A stretch of DNA of 64,000 nucleotides from CAIZGX01 sp044374295 (GTDB lineage: Bacteria; Bacteroidota; Bacteroidia; Flavobacteriales_D; Sanyastnellaceae): assembly GCA_044374295.1 (NCBI GenBank), contig JBILOU010000003.1, positions 1 to 64,000 on the forward strand, in the 5' to 3' direction. Below, one piece after another: positions 1 to 7,717 of the stretch. The notes under the pieces were generated by a model. The model had not been told where the DNA came from. It did not search any database and was given only the letters and a program-made list of their open reading frames with translations. Position numbers and translations under genes: made by a program. Every line of letters begins with the position of its first letter. The first letter of the stretch is position 1.

Positions 1-637
1 CTGCCCAAGGCAAAACTTCGAAGGTGCAAAGGTAAAAAAAGATATAGAAAAATGGTACTCCCATTTGCATTGCTGAAAACATTGCTTGCAGCGTACTTAA
101 AAAGGGTACTGTCACCAACAATACCATGGACAAGTTCAATGCAATTTCGCTTACACCTCCAGTAGAATAAACTGCCAAAAGCAAAGGAACTGTTAACGCA
201 AGCACTGCGAACCTTGAAGTTAATGCCAAGTATTTGTTGTAATCTTCCAAAGCCGTTGATGCACCAGCAGTTATAAAAGAAACCAACCAAGTCATTAACC
301 ATTTGATTCCAAAAAGAAAAACAACAAGTGAAACGCTAACCAAAAACTGATAAAAAGGAAGCAACGTAAATGTATCTGCGAAATATTTCTTGCTCACTAA
401 AGTCAGCACCAAGCCTCCCATTAGAAAAAAGCAAATCAACATTCCAAAATTCTTCCATCCGTGTCCTTCTCTTCGGTCTTCTTGTTTGAAAAATCTTCTG
501 CTTAACACCGAACGTAAAATCGCACGCAAGACCGTATTGTCGCGGTTTACCCACGCAATAACTCCTAAAGCAAAGACGAAGATGACTAACATCCAGTCTT
601 CAGAAAGTTGATTGGCTATGCGAACGGTTGGATTCAT
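1..637 (-). CDS. DUF4271 family integral membrane protein (partial, 3' end off window)
   Basis: An open frame runs from ATG at 637-635 to the left edge without a stop; 212 residues are visible. The protein is strongly hydrophobic, with about five to six membrane segments, including stretches near residues 16-30, 70-85 and 105-125. The last visible residues, FYIFFYLCTFEVLPWA, match the characteristic ending of the Bacteroidota DUF4271 family, so only a short tail is probably missing. The start codon overlaps the stop of the upstream rluB-like gene as TAATG, which suggests translational coupling. The function of the family is unknown; homologues are often reported beside uroporphyrinogen-III synthase, which would lie outside this window. 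The family call rests on motif memory, not on a search. Confidence 0.75.
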   Translation of the reverse strand, partial: MNPTVRIANQLSEDWMLVIFVFALGVIAWVNRDNTVLRAILRSVLSRRFFKQEDRREGHGWKNFGMLICFFLMGGLVLTLVSKKYFADTFTLLPFYQFLVSVSLVVFLFGIKWLMTWLVSFITAGASTALEDYNKYLALTSRFAVLALTVPLLLAVYSTGGVSEIALNLSMVLLVTVPFLSTLQAMFSAMQMGVPFFYIFFYLCTFEVLPWA

Positions 638-1965
638 TAACGAATCATTTTCAAGAATCCGATTTCACCCTCAGTAAGTGGTCTGTATCTTCCTCTTGTT
701 AATTCCTTTTTCGTCAAACCAGCATACATAACGCGATCCAATTTCACAACGGTGTACCCGAAGTGTTCGAACATGCGACGTACAATTCTATTTCTACCGC
801 TGTGGATACGAATACCCACTTGCTTCTTCGCATTAACGCCTTCCACATACTCAATCTCATCTGCTTTAATGAATCCGTCGTCTAAGACAAATCCTTCGCG
901 CATCTGATCAATGTGTTCCGATCTAACCTTCTGATCGGTTTCAACGTGATACAATTTCGGGAATTCATGTTTCGGATGCATCAAGCGTTTCGCTAACTCA
1001 CCATCGTTGGTAAACAACAACAATCCTGTGGTTGCGCGGTCTAATCTTCCAACCGGATAAATACGCTCTACGCATGCGTCCTTCACTAAATCCATTACCG
1101 TTCTTCTTCCTTCCGGATCTTCCATTGTGGTTAAGAATCCTTTTGGTTTATTCAACAAGAAGTAACGTAGTTTTTCTGGACGAAGAACGGCATCGTCGTA
1201 TTTCACGACATCGTTTTTAGGATCGATCTTCAATCCCAATTCTTTCACCACAACACCGTTAACGTGAACCAAACCCAGTTCAATCAATTGATCGGCTTCT
1301 CTTCTCGATGCAACACCAGCGTTGCTTAAGAACTTATTCAAACGAATCAATCCTTCACGCTCGGTCTTGCTTATGTATGCCTTTTCAGGAACGAACTCTT
1401 TGTGAAGTCCGCCACTCTTTTCCTTCTTCTTCTCTTCTTTTATGCGCTCACGAGCGTTTGAACGATAAGGCTTCGGAGCATCTTCGTCGCGTACAAATTT
1501 CTTTGGTGCTTCAGTGCGTTTAGGTCTTGAGCCCAATACATTCTTCCCTCTATCGTGACGGCTTGTGTCCTTTGGCGCTTTTGCAGGACGCTCTGGACGT
1601 GCTGCAGCTTTCGGTTCTGGACGTTCGGCATTGAAACGACTCTCGTTTCTTCCACCTTGACGGTTTGAACGACCACCGCCTGTTGGTCTTGAACTTGCGG
1701 TTCCTCTTCCACCTTCACTTCTTCCTTCGCCACGTGCAGGACGATCTGAATAAGATGAACGCTCTGGGCGCTCGGTGCGTTCTGGTCTTGCTGATCCTGA
1801 GCGCGCTGGACGATCTGGACGTGAAGAACCTCCACGTGTCGGACGGTCAGGACGTGCAGAGCTGGGGCGTTCTGTACGAGCTCCTCTTTCAGGACGTTCC
1901 GATTTTGATGAACCCGAACGAGCTGGACGCCCGCCACGAGAACTGTTTGGTTTTGAGTTGCGCAT
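637..1965 (-). CDS. rluB: 23S rRNA pseudouridine synthase, RluB/RsuA family, with long basic N-terminal extension
   Basis: This enzyme isomerises a uridine to pseudouridine in rRNA. The C-terminal half holds an S4 RNA-binding domain (about residues 205-265, IRLNKFLSNAGVASRREAD) followed by the RsuA-type catalytic domain. The catalytic Asp is in GRLDRATTG at residue 309. The protein has 442 residues against about 250-290 for typical RluB; the excess is a 200-residue low-complexity N-terminus rich in Arg, Pro, Ser and Gly with repeated RPERPARSG-like units. Its -7 box lies 15 nt upstream and overlaps the rplY terminator. It is followed by the DUF4271 gene with a TAATG overlap. The family is certain; the exact target uridine (RluB versus RluE or RsuA) is inferred. 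Confidence 0.9.
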   Translation of the reverse strand: MRNSKPNSSRGGRPARSGSSKSERPERGARTERPSSARPDRPTRGGSSRPDRPARSGSARPERTERPERSSYSDRPARGEGRSEGGRGTASSRPTGGGRSNRQGGRNESRFNAERPEPKAAARPERPAKAPKDTSRHDRGKNVLGSRPKRTEAPKKFVRDEDAPKPYRSNARERIKEEKKKEKSGGLHKEFVPEKAYISKTEREGLIRLNKFLSNAGVASRREADQLIELGLVHVNGVVVKELGLKIDPKNDVVKYDDAVLRPEKLRYFLLNKPKGFLTTMEDPEGRRTVMDLVKDACVERIYPVGRLDRATTGLLLFTNDGELAKRLMHPKHEFPKLYHVETDQKVRSEHIDQMREGFVLDDGFIKADEIEYVEGVNAKKQVGIRIHSGRNRIVRRMFEHFGYTVVKLDRVMYAGLTKKELTRGRYRPLTEGEIGFLKMIR

Positions 1966-1980
1966 AATGAATTATTAATG

Positions 1981-1988
1981 CAAAAATA
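1981..1988 (-). promoter_or_regulatory. -7 promoter box TATTTTTG for rluB
   Basis: On the minus strand the bases read TATTTTTG, a perfect match to the Bacteroidota -7 consensus TAnnTTTG, 15 nt before the rluB ATG. The same bases are the T-rich tail of the rplY terminator hairpin. Confidence 0.7.
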
Positions 1989-2019
1989 AAGGGACACCTT
2001 CAAATTAAGGTGTCCCTTT
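1988..2019 (-). terminator. Intrinsic terminator after rplY
   Basis: A perfect 13-bp inverted repeat (1988-2000 with 2007-2019, core AAGGGACACCTT) has a 6-nt loop. On the minus strand it is followed by TTTATTTTTG. It sits directly after the rplY stop. The plus-strand side also has a T run, but no plus-strand gene ends here. Confidence 0.9.
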
Positions 2020-2035
2020 TTTAATTGGGCGAAAA

Positions 2036-2632
2036 TTATTTTTTCTTCTTTCCTTCTGGTGCTTTGTCTGCAGTAGCAGCAGCGATAGAAGCACGAGTAG
2101 CTTGAACAGCTACAACAGCAGCAGCTTCAGCCTCCAATACTTTACAACCAGCCAAAGAAATTTCACGAACACGAATCATATCACCAATTTTCAAGTGAGT
2201 GATATCAAGCATGATTTCGTTCGGAAGTTCTTCAGGCTTTCCGAATACACGAACCTTACGGTAGTTGATCGCTAAACGACCACCCGCTTTCACACCTTCA
2301 GAGTTACCTGTTACACGAACTGGTAATGCCGTTTTAACTTCTTTTCCAGGAACCAATTCCAATACATCCATGTGTACCACTTTGTCGGTTACTGGGTGAC
2401 GTTGAATTTCTTGAATTAGACCGTGATGAACGTTTCCGTTAATGTCTATTAACAATTCCAAGGTGTCTGAAGACGCCATGATTTTGTCCATTACTTTTTC
2501 GGTAATGCTAAAGTGTGTAGAAGATGCACCACCGTAGATAACGCCTGGGATTTCTCCTTTGCGACGTAATTCCGCAGCATTTTGTCTTCCTACGCTCTCG
2601 CGGAGAGAGCCGCTCAATGAAAATTGCTTCAT
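2036..2632 (-). CDS. rplY: 50S ribosomal protein L25 (long Ctc/TL5 type)
   Basis: L25 binds 5S rRNA in the large ribosomal subunit. The 198-residue protein starts with the L25 domain (GSLRESVGRQNAAELRRKGEIPGVIYGG, an RNA-binding beta barrel, described here in two halves: GSLRESVGRQ and AELRRKGEIPGVIYGG). A TL5/Ctc-type C-terminal domain follows from about residue 95, with a charged KKKK tail. Length fits the Ctc form and not the 95-residue enterobacterial form. It lies 11 nt downstream of prs and near pth, reproducing the well-known prs-ctc-pth grouping of bacteria. Transcription ends in a strong hairpin immediately downstream. No unusual feature is seen. Confidence 0.96.
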   Translation of the reverse strand: MKQFSLSGSLRESVGRQNAAELRRKGEIPGVIYGGASSTHFSITEKVMDKIMASSDTLELLIDINGNVHHGLIQEIQRHPVTDKVVHMDVLELVPGKEVKTALPVRVTGNSEGVKAGGRLAINYRKVRVFGKPEELPNEIMLDITHLKIGDMIRVREISLAGCKVLEAEAAAVVAVQATRASIAAATADKAPEGKKKK

Positions 2633-2643
2633 GTTATTTGATT

Positions 2644-3585
2644 TTAAGAGATAATAAATTTCGAACTGATACTTTTGTTTTCAATCAGGTTTTGAAGAAC
2701 ACTTGCGAATAATTCGGAAATGTCTAACACCGTGATTTTATCTTTTGGCTTTCCATCTCTCAACGGAACGCTATTGGTCACAATTAATTCCTTCAACACA
2801 GAATCTTGAATACGCTCATAAGCAGGACCGCTCATGATAGCGTGTGTACACATGGCGCGAACGCTTAATGCACCGTGTTCCATCATCATTTCAGCGGCTT
2901 TGCACAAGGTGCCTGCTGTATCTACCATGTCATCTACAATAATGACATCTTTTCCTTTCACATCACCAATAACGGTCATGCTTTCAATTTGGTTTGCAGC
3001 CTTGCGTTGCTTGTAGCAAATGGCAAGATCACAACCCAATATTTTAGCGTAAGCACTAGCACGTTTTGTTCCTCCGGTATCAGGCGCAGCAATAACCAAG
3101 TTGGTCATGTTTTTTGCCTGAAGGAAAGGAATCATAATTGTGCTCGCGTACAAATGATCCACTGGCACTTCAAAGAATCCTTGAATTTGCTCTGCGTGAA
3201 GATCCATGGTAATAACACGGTCAACACCAGCAGCAGTAAGTAGGTTAGCAACAAGCTTCGCCCCTATTGGAACACGTGGCTTGTCTTTTCTGTCTTGTCT
3301 TGCCAATCCGAAGTAAGGCATAACAGCAACAATACGCTTTGCAGACGCGCGTTTCGCAGCATCTATCAAGAGTAAAAGTTCCATTAAGTTATCTTGGGGT
3401 GGGAAGGTAGATTGAACGATAATGACATCTTTTCCGCGCACTGTTTCTTCAATCGACGGAGCAAACTCACCGTCGCTAAAGCGCTGAAACAAAACATTTC
3501 CGAGCTCAGTTCCAAAAGAATGTGCAATGCCTTCGCCTAAGTATTTAGACGCCGAACCAGAAAGAATTTTAACCATGTCGTTCAT
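2644..3585 (-). CDS. prs: Ribose-phosphate pyrophosphokinase (PRPP synthase)
   Basis: Makes PRPP from ribose 5-phosphate and ATP, feeding purine, pyrimidine, histidine, tryptophan and NAD synthesis in the cytosol. At 313 residues it has normal class I length. Visible signatures are the N-terminal SGSASKYLGEGIA region, the flexible-loop and ATP segment with KRASAKRIVAVMPYFGLARQ, and the PRPP-binding loop VIIVDDMVDTAGT near residue 215. A second in-frame ATG three codons on (MVKIL) is an alternative start. It has its own -7 box 22 nt upstream and is followed at 11 nt by rplY, so these two probably form a transcript separate from or in addition to the rbfA-pth run. Confidence 0.97.
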   Translation of the reverse strand: MNDMVKILSGSASKYLGEGIAHSFGTELGNVLFQRFSDGEFAPSIEETVRGKDVIIVQSTFPPQDNLMELLLLIDAAKRASAKRIVAVMPYFGLARQDRKDKPRVPIGAKLVANLLTAAGVDRVITMDLHAEQIQGFFEVPVDHLYASTIMIPFLQAKNMTNLVIAAPDTGGTKRASAYAKILGCDLAICYKQRKAANQIESMTVIGDVKGKDVIIVDDMVDTAGTLCKAAEMMMEHGALSVRAMCTHAIMSGPAYERIQDSVLKELIVTNSVPLRDGKPKDKITVLDISELFASVLQNLIENKSISSKFIIS

Positions 3586-3607
3586 AACCGTACCCTAAAA
3601 AGGAGTG

Positions 3608-3615
3608 CAAAGATA
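3608..3615 (-). promoter_or_regulatory. -7 promoter box TATCTTTG for prs
   Basis: Exact TAnnTTTG on the minus strand, 22 nt before the prs start in the 64-nt gap after pth. It gives a conventional leader, in contrast to the very short leaders predicted elsewhere in this window. Confidence 0.65.
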
Positions 3616-3649
3616 GTTAATTTATTGAGAATGACAAGGGGAAGAGCTT

Positions 3650-4213
3650 CTACTTCGAATTAAACGTGTTCATGGTAAGGCCCAATCCTATGAAGGCGAA
3701 CGACAAACATCCTTGAGCCGATTTCTGAACAACAGCCTCAAGACCTTCCTTCTCTTCGCCGGTCCATTCGCCTAAAACATAATCGACTTGCTGACCTTTA
3801 GCAAACTCCTTCCCCACCCCCACGCGAATGCGTGCGTAATCTCCCGTATTCAAAATCTGCTGAATGTGCTTCAAACCGTTGTGCCCACCGTCGCTGCCCT
3901 TGCCGCGCATGCGAACCTTTCCAAAAGGCAAAGCCAAATCGTCGGTGACAACCATAACATGCTCCAAAGCAATCTTCTCTTGCTGCATCCAATAGCGCAA
4001 AGCATTTCCAGATAAATTCATGTAGGTGGAAGGTTTAATGACAATGAATGTCTTTCCCTTCGAACGAAATTCTGTTTTGTCGGCGTACCGCTCTGTGGTG
4101 AAAGTCGCGTTGTGCTTGGCCGCTAATTCGTCGGCAACCAAGAACCCAATGTTATGACGGGTATTCGCGTATTCCGCGCCTATGTTTCCCAGTCCAACAA
4201 TTAAGAACTTCAT
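3650..4213 (-). CDS. pth: Peptidyl-tRNA hydrolase
   Basis: Hydrolyses peptidyl-tRNA released from stalled ribosomes. It is 187 residues, the usual length. The N-terminus reads VGLGNIGAEYANTRHNIGF, with the catalytic His at residue 20 as in E. coli Pth, followed by the conserved KPSTYMNLSG and DDLALPFGKVRMRGKGSDGGHNGLK segments (quoted here in short pieces: DDLALPFG, KGSDGGHNG). It starts one nucleotide after the stop of the upstream methyltransferase gene, so the two are surely cotranscribed. prs follows 64 nt downstream with its own promoter. Confidence 0.97.
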   Translation of the reverse strand: MKFLIVGLGNIGAEYANTRHNIGFLVADELAAKHNATFTTERYADKTEFRSKGKTFIVIKPSTYMNLSGNALRYWMQQEKIALEHVMVVTDDLALPFGKVRMRGKGSDGGHNGLKHIQQILNTGDYARIRVGVGKEFAKGQQVDYVLGEWTGEEKEGLEAVVQKSAQGCLSFAFIGLGLTMNTFNSK

Positions 4214-4214
4214 C

Positions 4215-5015
4215 TTACTTCCAAGCTTTAACTATTAGTCCTGTTCCTGTGCTGTGCGTTCCTTTCACATCGAACACATTCAATAACAACGCGAAGGGCA
4301 TAGTTACCAAATAATAGATCGGCAACACAATGAAAAACGCCTTCGACTTATTTAACATAAGCATCGGATATTTCATAGACAACTTCCAAGAAATCTTTCC
4401 TGGTGCACCATAACTGTATCGCGCATCAACTTTCGAGAATCCAGCACGAAGACATTTCTCTTCAATCTCATCAATGCCATAACCATCGCGAACGTGCTCT
4501 TCAATAAACGAAGTCTCTCCGTCATCGTGCACGTCACTTCCACCCATATTACTTGGCGTGCTGATTAAAAGCATACCACCCGTTTTCAAACTGTTGCAAT
4601 AGTTGGTCAACACCTGAACATCTTCTTCGATGTGCTCCATAACGTCTACGCACAAAACCAAATCGAATTTCTCTGGCTGAACAAACGTCACCAAATCACC
4701 CACTTCAAACTTCACTTGCTTCTTTCCCAATTGTTGGAAGAACGCATTGCAATCTGCTACTTGCTCTTCCTTCACATCTACTGCTAAAATCTCGGCTTGA
4801 GAAAACTTCTTACTCATCCAGAACGAATACTGTCCGAATCCTGATCCAGCATCCAATATCTGCTTCACCTCACTGCCATTGAGTTTTCGAAGCTCACTGC
4901 GTATGTGCCAAGAACGAAGAAGCAACACATCTAACAAAAAATAAAACAACTTGCGCAAGAACGGCGTGCTATTGAAAACACTTCCTAAACTGCGTTTAAT
5001 CGGATCGTAATGCAT
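4215..5015 (-). CDS. Class I SAM-dependent methyltransferase
   Basis: The SAM-binding motif I is visible as ILDAGSGFGQYSFW near residues 54-68, followed by an acidic motif II (ILAVDVKEEQ) and motif VDVMEHIEED, all typical of UbiE/UbiG-like Rossmann methyltransferases. The 266-residue protein has a hydrophobic C-terminal stretch around residues 225-255 (FFIVLPIYYLVTMPFALLL), so it may associate with the membrane and act on a lipid or lipid-linked substrate; that is inference. It sits 2 nt after rbfA and 1 nt before pth, inside a translation operon, which does not by itself identify the substrate. Confidence 0.8.
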   Translation of the reverse strand: MHYDPIKRSLGSVFNSTPFLRKLFYFLLDVLLLRSWHIRSELRKLNGSEVKQILDAGSGFGQYSFWMSKKFSQAEILAVDVKEEQVADCNAFFQQLGKKQVKFEVGDLVTFVQPEKFDLVLCVDVMEHIEEDVQVLTNYCNSLKTGGMLLISTPSNMGGSDVHDDGETSFIEEHVRDGYGIDEIEEKCLRAGFSKVDARYSYGAPGKISWKLSMKYPMLMLNKSKAFFIVLPIYYLVTMPFALLLNVFDVKGTHSTGTGLIVKAWK

Positions 5016-5017
5016 GC

Positions 5018-5356
5018 TTACTTCTTCAATAAATTATCAATCGTCTCGTAATAGTCCAATGAGTCGTCAATGTAATACTGCAACTCAGGAACTTTACGCA
5101 TTTGCTTTCCCACCTTCAAACCCAATTCTCTTTTCACCGAAGAATGGTTTTGCTTCAACAATTTCAAAGTTTCCTCCTTTTTATCTGAAGGAAAAACACT
5201 GATGTAAATGCGTGCTAAACTTAAATCGGGAGCCACACGTGTTTGCGTAATGGTTACCATGGTTCCACCCAACCACTCACGAGAATTTTGTTGAAACAAC
5301 ACCGATAACTCGCGCTTGATTAAAGAACCGAATTTTTCTAAACGTACTCCTGCCAT
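5018..5356 (-). CDS. rbfA: Ribosome-binding factor A
   Basis: Assists late maturation of the 30S subunit and 16S rRNA 5'-end processing. The 112-residue protein is of normal RbfA length, with the KH-like fold signatures VRLEKFGSLIKRELSVLF at the N-terminus and VTITQTRVAPDLSLARIYIS in the middle. I place the start at ATG 5356-5354; a longer reading would need TTG and would run through the promoter. The -7 box TACCTTTG ends only 4 nt before this ATG. The gene heads the minus-strand rbfA-methyltransferase-pth run and is divergent from the acetyltransferase gene. Confidence 0.93.
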   Translation of the reverse strand: MAGVRLEKFGSLIKRELSVLFQQNSREWLGGTMVTITQTRVAPDLSLARIYISVFPSDKKEETLKLLKQNHSSVKRELGLKVGKQMRKVPELQYYIDDSLDYYETIDNLLKK

Positions 5357-5360
5357 GGTG

Positions 5361-5368
5361 CAAAGGTA
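5361..5368 (-). promoter_or_regulatory. -7 promoter box TACCTTTG for rbfA, 4 nt from ATG
   Basis: Exact TAnnTTTG on the minus strand. Only CACC separates it from the rbfA ATG, so transcription should start at or within a base or two of the start codon. Confidence 0.7.
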
Positions 5369-5398
5369 CAACAGGATGTATTTGATTGTTTTTTGCTT

Positions 5399-5406
5399 TT
5401 ACTTTG
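5399..5406 (+). promoter_or_regulatory. -7-like box TTACTTTG for the acetyltransferase gene, 4 nt from ATG
   Basis: One mismatch to TAnnTTTG, with CGCC between the box and ATG 5411. It mirrors the rbfA box on the other strand; the two start codons are 54 bp apart. Confidence 0.55.
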
Positions 5407-5410
5407 CGCC

Positions 5411-5893
5411 ATGGAAATGACACACGTTCGAAAAGGAACGAAGGCCGATTTGCGCGAAGCGCTTGCCCTGATTCAAGAATTAGCAGTGTACGAAAAAGAA
5501 CCCGAAGCGGTTGTTGTTTCTGTTGAACAAATGGAGGAATGGGGATTTCAAGAAAATCCACATTTCGAATTTTTTGTTGCAGAGCGAAATGAACAAATTG
5601 TAGGAATTGCCTTTTACTATATTCGATACAGCACTTGGAAAGGTCCTATGATTTATTTGGAAGATATTGTGGTGAAGGAAGAATCTCGCGGCAACGGCAT
5701 TGGCGCCCGCTTGTTTGAAGCGGTTGCGAATGTCTGCGCTGAACGAAATTTCCACGGAATGACTTGGCAGGTGCTCGACTGGAATGAACCCGCGTTGAAT
5801 TTCTACAGAAAGTACAACGCTACGTTTTCAGCCGAGTGGTTAAATGGATATTTATTTACTGAACAAATAAGAGAGGCAGCATGGCACAAGTAA
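5411..5893 (+). CDS. GNAT family N-acetyltransferase
   Basis: A single-domain 160-residue acetyl-CoA-dependent acyltransferase. The acetyl-CoA pyrophosphate loop is clear in KEESRGNGIGARLFEA (consensus R/Q-x-x-G-x-G/A) near residues 91-106, followed by the beta5/alpha4 region TWQVLDWNEPALNFYRKYNA. It resembles the diamine or thialysine acetyltransferase subgroup (AVYEKEPEAVVVSVEQM near the N-terminus), so a polyamine or amino-acid-like substrate is possible. ATG 5411 is preferred over an upstream TTG at 5393 because the promoter box lies between them. Its stop overlaps the aspartokinase start by 13 nt, so the two are coupled. Confidence 0.88.
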   Translation: MEMTHVRKGTKADLREALALIQELAVYEKEPEAVVVSVEQMEEWGFQENPHFEFFVAERNEQIVGIAFYYIRYSTWKGPMIYLEDIVVKEESRGNGIGARLFEAVANVCAERNFHGMTWQVLDWNEPALNFYRKYNATFSAEWLNGYLFTEQIREAAWHK

Positions 5894-7167
5894 CAGTGCA
5901 TAAATTCGGAGGGGCTTCGGTTCGAAATGCTGAAGCGGTAAGAAACGTGTGCGACATTTTGAGAGATTTCCCTGAAAACAAAATTGTAATTGTCTCTGCT
6001 ATGGGCAAAACAACGAACGCGCTGGAAACCATTCACAGCAAGCGTTTCGAAGGAAAGAATTTCGAAAGTGAACTGCAATTGATTTTCGAATTTCATCACA
6101 ACATTGCAAAAGAATTATCGGTTGAAACCGACAGAGATTGGCTTGTAGTTTTCGATGCACTTTCACAAATTTGCAAGAATGAAATAACCGCCAGTTTCGA
6201 CGAAGAGTACGATCGCATTATCGGTTACGGCGAGTATTTGTCTACCGCCATTGTGAATGCTTACTTCAATCAGAACAATCTTTCTTCTAAGCGTTTGAAC
6301 AGCGCTGATTATGTGGTTACAGACTCGCGTTTCCGCGATGCGCGGGTGCAGTGGGAAAAGAGTGAAGAGAAAGTCACGTTGCTTCGCCAAGAGTTCGATA
6401 ATCATGCAACGCTTGTCCTTCAAGGATTTATTGGCGCGGCCAAAGATGTTGCAACGCATCTAACCTCCTTAGGTCGTGAGGGTTCGGATTTTTCCGCAGC
6501 GATATTCGCTTATTTGTTGAATGCGGAATCAGTGACGATTTGGAAAGATGTCCCCGGTTTATTGAATGCAGATCCGAAGTGCTTCATACCCACACAACTC
6601 CTCAAAGAGATTTCGTTTCGTGAGGCAGTAGAGTTGGCTTATTACGGTGCAAGTGTGATTCACCCCAGAACCATTAAGCCGCTTCAAAACAAGAACATTC
6701 CACTTTATATTAAGTCGTTCTTGAATCCGAATGCAGAGGGAACGCGCATTGTAGAGAAAGCCAATTCCGAATTGGAAGTGGCATCTTACATTTTGAAACA
6801 GAACCAAACCCTTGTTTCTATTTCTACCAAAGATTTCAGTTTTGTGGTGGAAGACAACCTAACGTTTATCTTCAACACCTTTGCTAACTTGGGTATTCAC
6901 GTGCACATGATGGAAAATTCGGCACTTAATTTTTCGGTTTGTATTCCTTCCGATAAAAATAAATTAAAGGCGCTCATTGAACAGTTGAGCGATTTCAATG
7001 TTAGATACAACGACAGTGTTTCAATTCTGACTATTCGCCACCCCAAGCCAATGGTTATGCAACAACTACTTCAGTACAAAGAAGTCTTGTTGGAACAAAG
7101 AAACCGAACAACTGTTCGGTTTGTGATACGCGGAACTTGGAATTTACCAGAACCCATTAAAGAATAA
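5881..7167 (+). CDS. lysC: Aspartate kinase (monofunctional)
   Basis: Phosphorylates aspartate, the first step toward lysine, threonine and methionine. The kinase domain opens with HKFGGASVRNAEAV (the KFGG nucleotide-binding motif) and contains FIGAAKDVATHLTSLGREGSDFSA, the aspartate and ATP site, here as LGREGSDFSA near residues 198-207. The final 130 residues look like tandem ACT regulatory domains (NQTLVSISTKDFSF; NLGIHVHMMENSALNFSVCI), so feedback control is likely. Its 428 residues fit the Bacteroidota monofunctional type. It overlaps the upstream acetyltransferase gene by 13 nt and is followed 4 nt later by the adenosyltransferase gene. Confidence 0.93.
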   Translation: MAQVTVHKFGGASVRNAEAVRNVCDILRDFPENKIVIVSAMGKTTNALETIHSKRFEGKNFESELQLIFEFHHNIAKELSVETDRDWLVVFDALSQICKNEITASFDEEYDRIIGYGEYLSTAIVNAYFNQNNLSSKRLNSADYVVTDSRFRDARVQWEKSEEKVTLLRQEFDNHATLVLQGFIGAAKDVATHLTSLGREGSDFSAAIFAYLLNAESVTIWKDVPGLLNADPKCFIPTQLLKEISFREAVELAYYGASVIHPRTIKPLQNKNIPLYIKSFLNPNAEGTRIVEKANSELEVASYILKQNQTLVSISTKDFSFVVEDNLTFIFNTFANLGIHVHMMENSALNFSVCIPSDKNKLKALIEQLSDFNVRYNDSVSILTIRHPKPMVMQQLLQYKEVLLEQRNRTTVRFVIRGTWNLPEPIKE

Positions 7168-7171
7168 GAGT

Positions 7172-7717
7172 ATGAAGATTTACACGAAGAAAGGCGACGA
7201 CGGAAAAACCATGTTATTGGGCGGAACGCGTCTTCCGAAGCACCACATTCGCATTGCGGCCTATGGTGATGTGGATGAATTGAATTCGTTCATTGGTCTT
7301 GTGTCGGATTTGCTTCCTTCACACAAAGAAATCCTTCGTGAAATTCAAAACAATCTTTTTGTAGTTGGAAGTCATTTGGCAACAGAGCCTGATCAGGCTG
7401 AAAAAATTCAACTTCCTGCACTTCCAGAAAACGCATCTGAAAATCTTGAAAAGGAAATTGATCGAATGACTTCGATACTTCCTGAATTGAAGCACTTCAT
7501 TCTTCCGGGTGGTCACGCTACCGTGTCGCACATTCACATTGCACGAACGGTATGTAGAAGAACCGAACGCACTGCGACAGCTCTTGCAGAGCTTTCAACT
7601 GTGAATCCAATTTTCATTCAGTATTTAAATAGATTGTCTGATTATCTCTTCACTCTTTCGCGCGCAGCAGCTCAGGAATTAGGTGCTGAAGAAAACAAAT
7701 GGGTTCCGAAAAAATAA
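7172..7717 (+). CDS. Cob(I)yrinic acid a,c-diamide (cobalamin) adenosyltransferase, PduO type
   Basis: Transfers adenosine from ATP to cob(I)alamin to make coenzyme B12. The N-terminus has the PduO ATP-binding signature YTKKGDDGKTMLLGG and RIAAYGDVDELNSFIGL; the later helix carries RTVCRRTERTATAL, with the conserved Arg and Glu of the family. 181 residues is normal. A methylmalonyl-CoA epimerase gene elsewhere in this window (33766-34164) is consistent with use of the cofactor by a B12-dependent mutase. The stop codon abuts that of the convergent YwqK-like gene with no space between them. Confidence 0.92.
   Translation: MKIYTKKGDDGKTMLLGGTRLPKHHIRIAAYGDVDELNSFIGLVSDLLPSHKEILREIQNNLFVVGSHLATEPDQAEKIQLPALPENASENLEKEIDRMTSILPELKHFILPGGHATVSHIHIARTVCRRTERTATALAELSTVNPIFIQYLNRLSDYLFTLSRAAAQELGAEENKWVPKK

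Noticed and set aside
390..611. Short plus-strand open frame at the left end
   Set aside because: It is antisense to the DUF4271 frame, which has clear membrane segments and the family-specific C-terminal motif.
1440..2003. Long open frame overlapping the rluB N-terminus on the same strand
   Set aside because: It runs through the repeat region in another frame, has odd composition (V/Q/N rich) and crosses the rplY terminator; the pseudouridine synthase frame explains the DNA.
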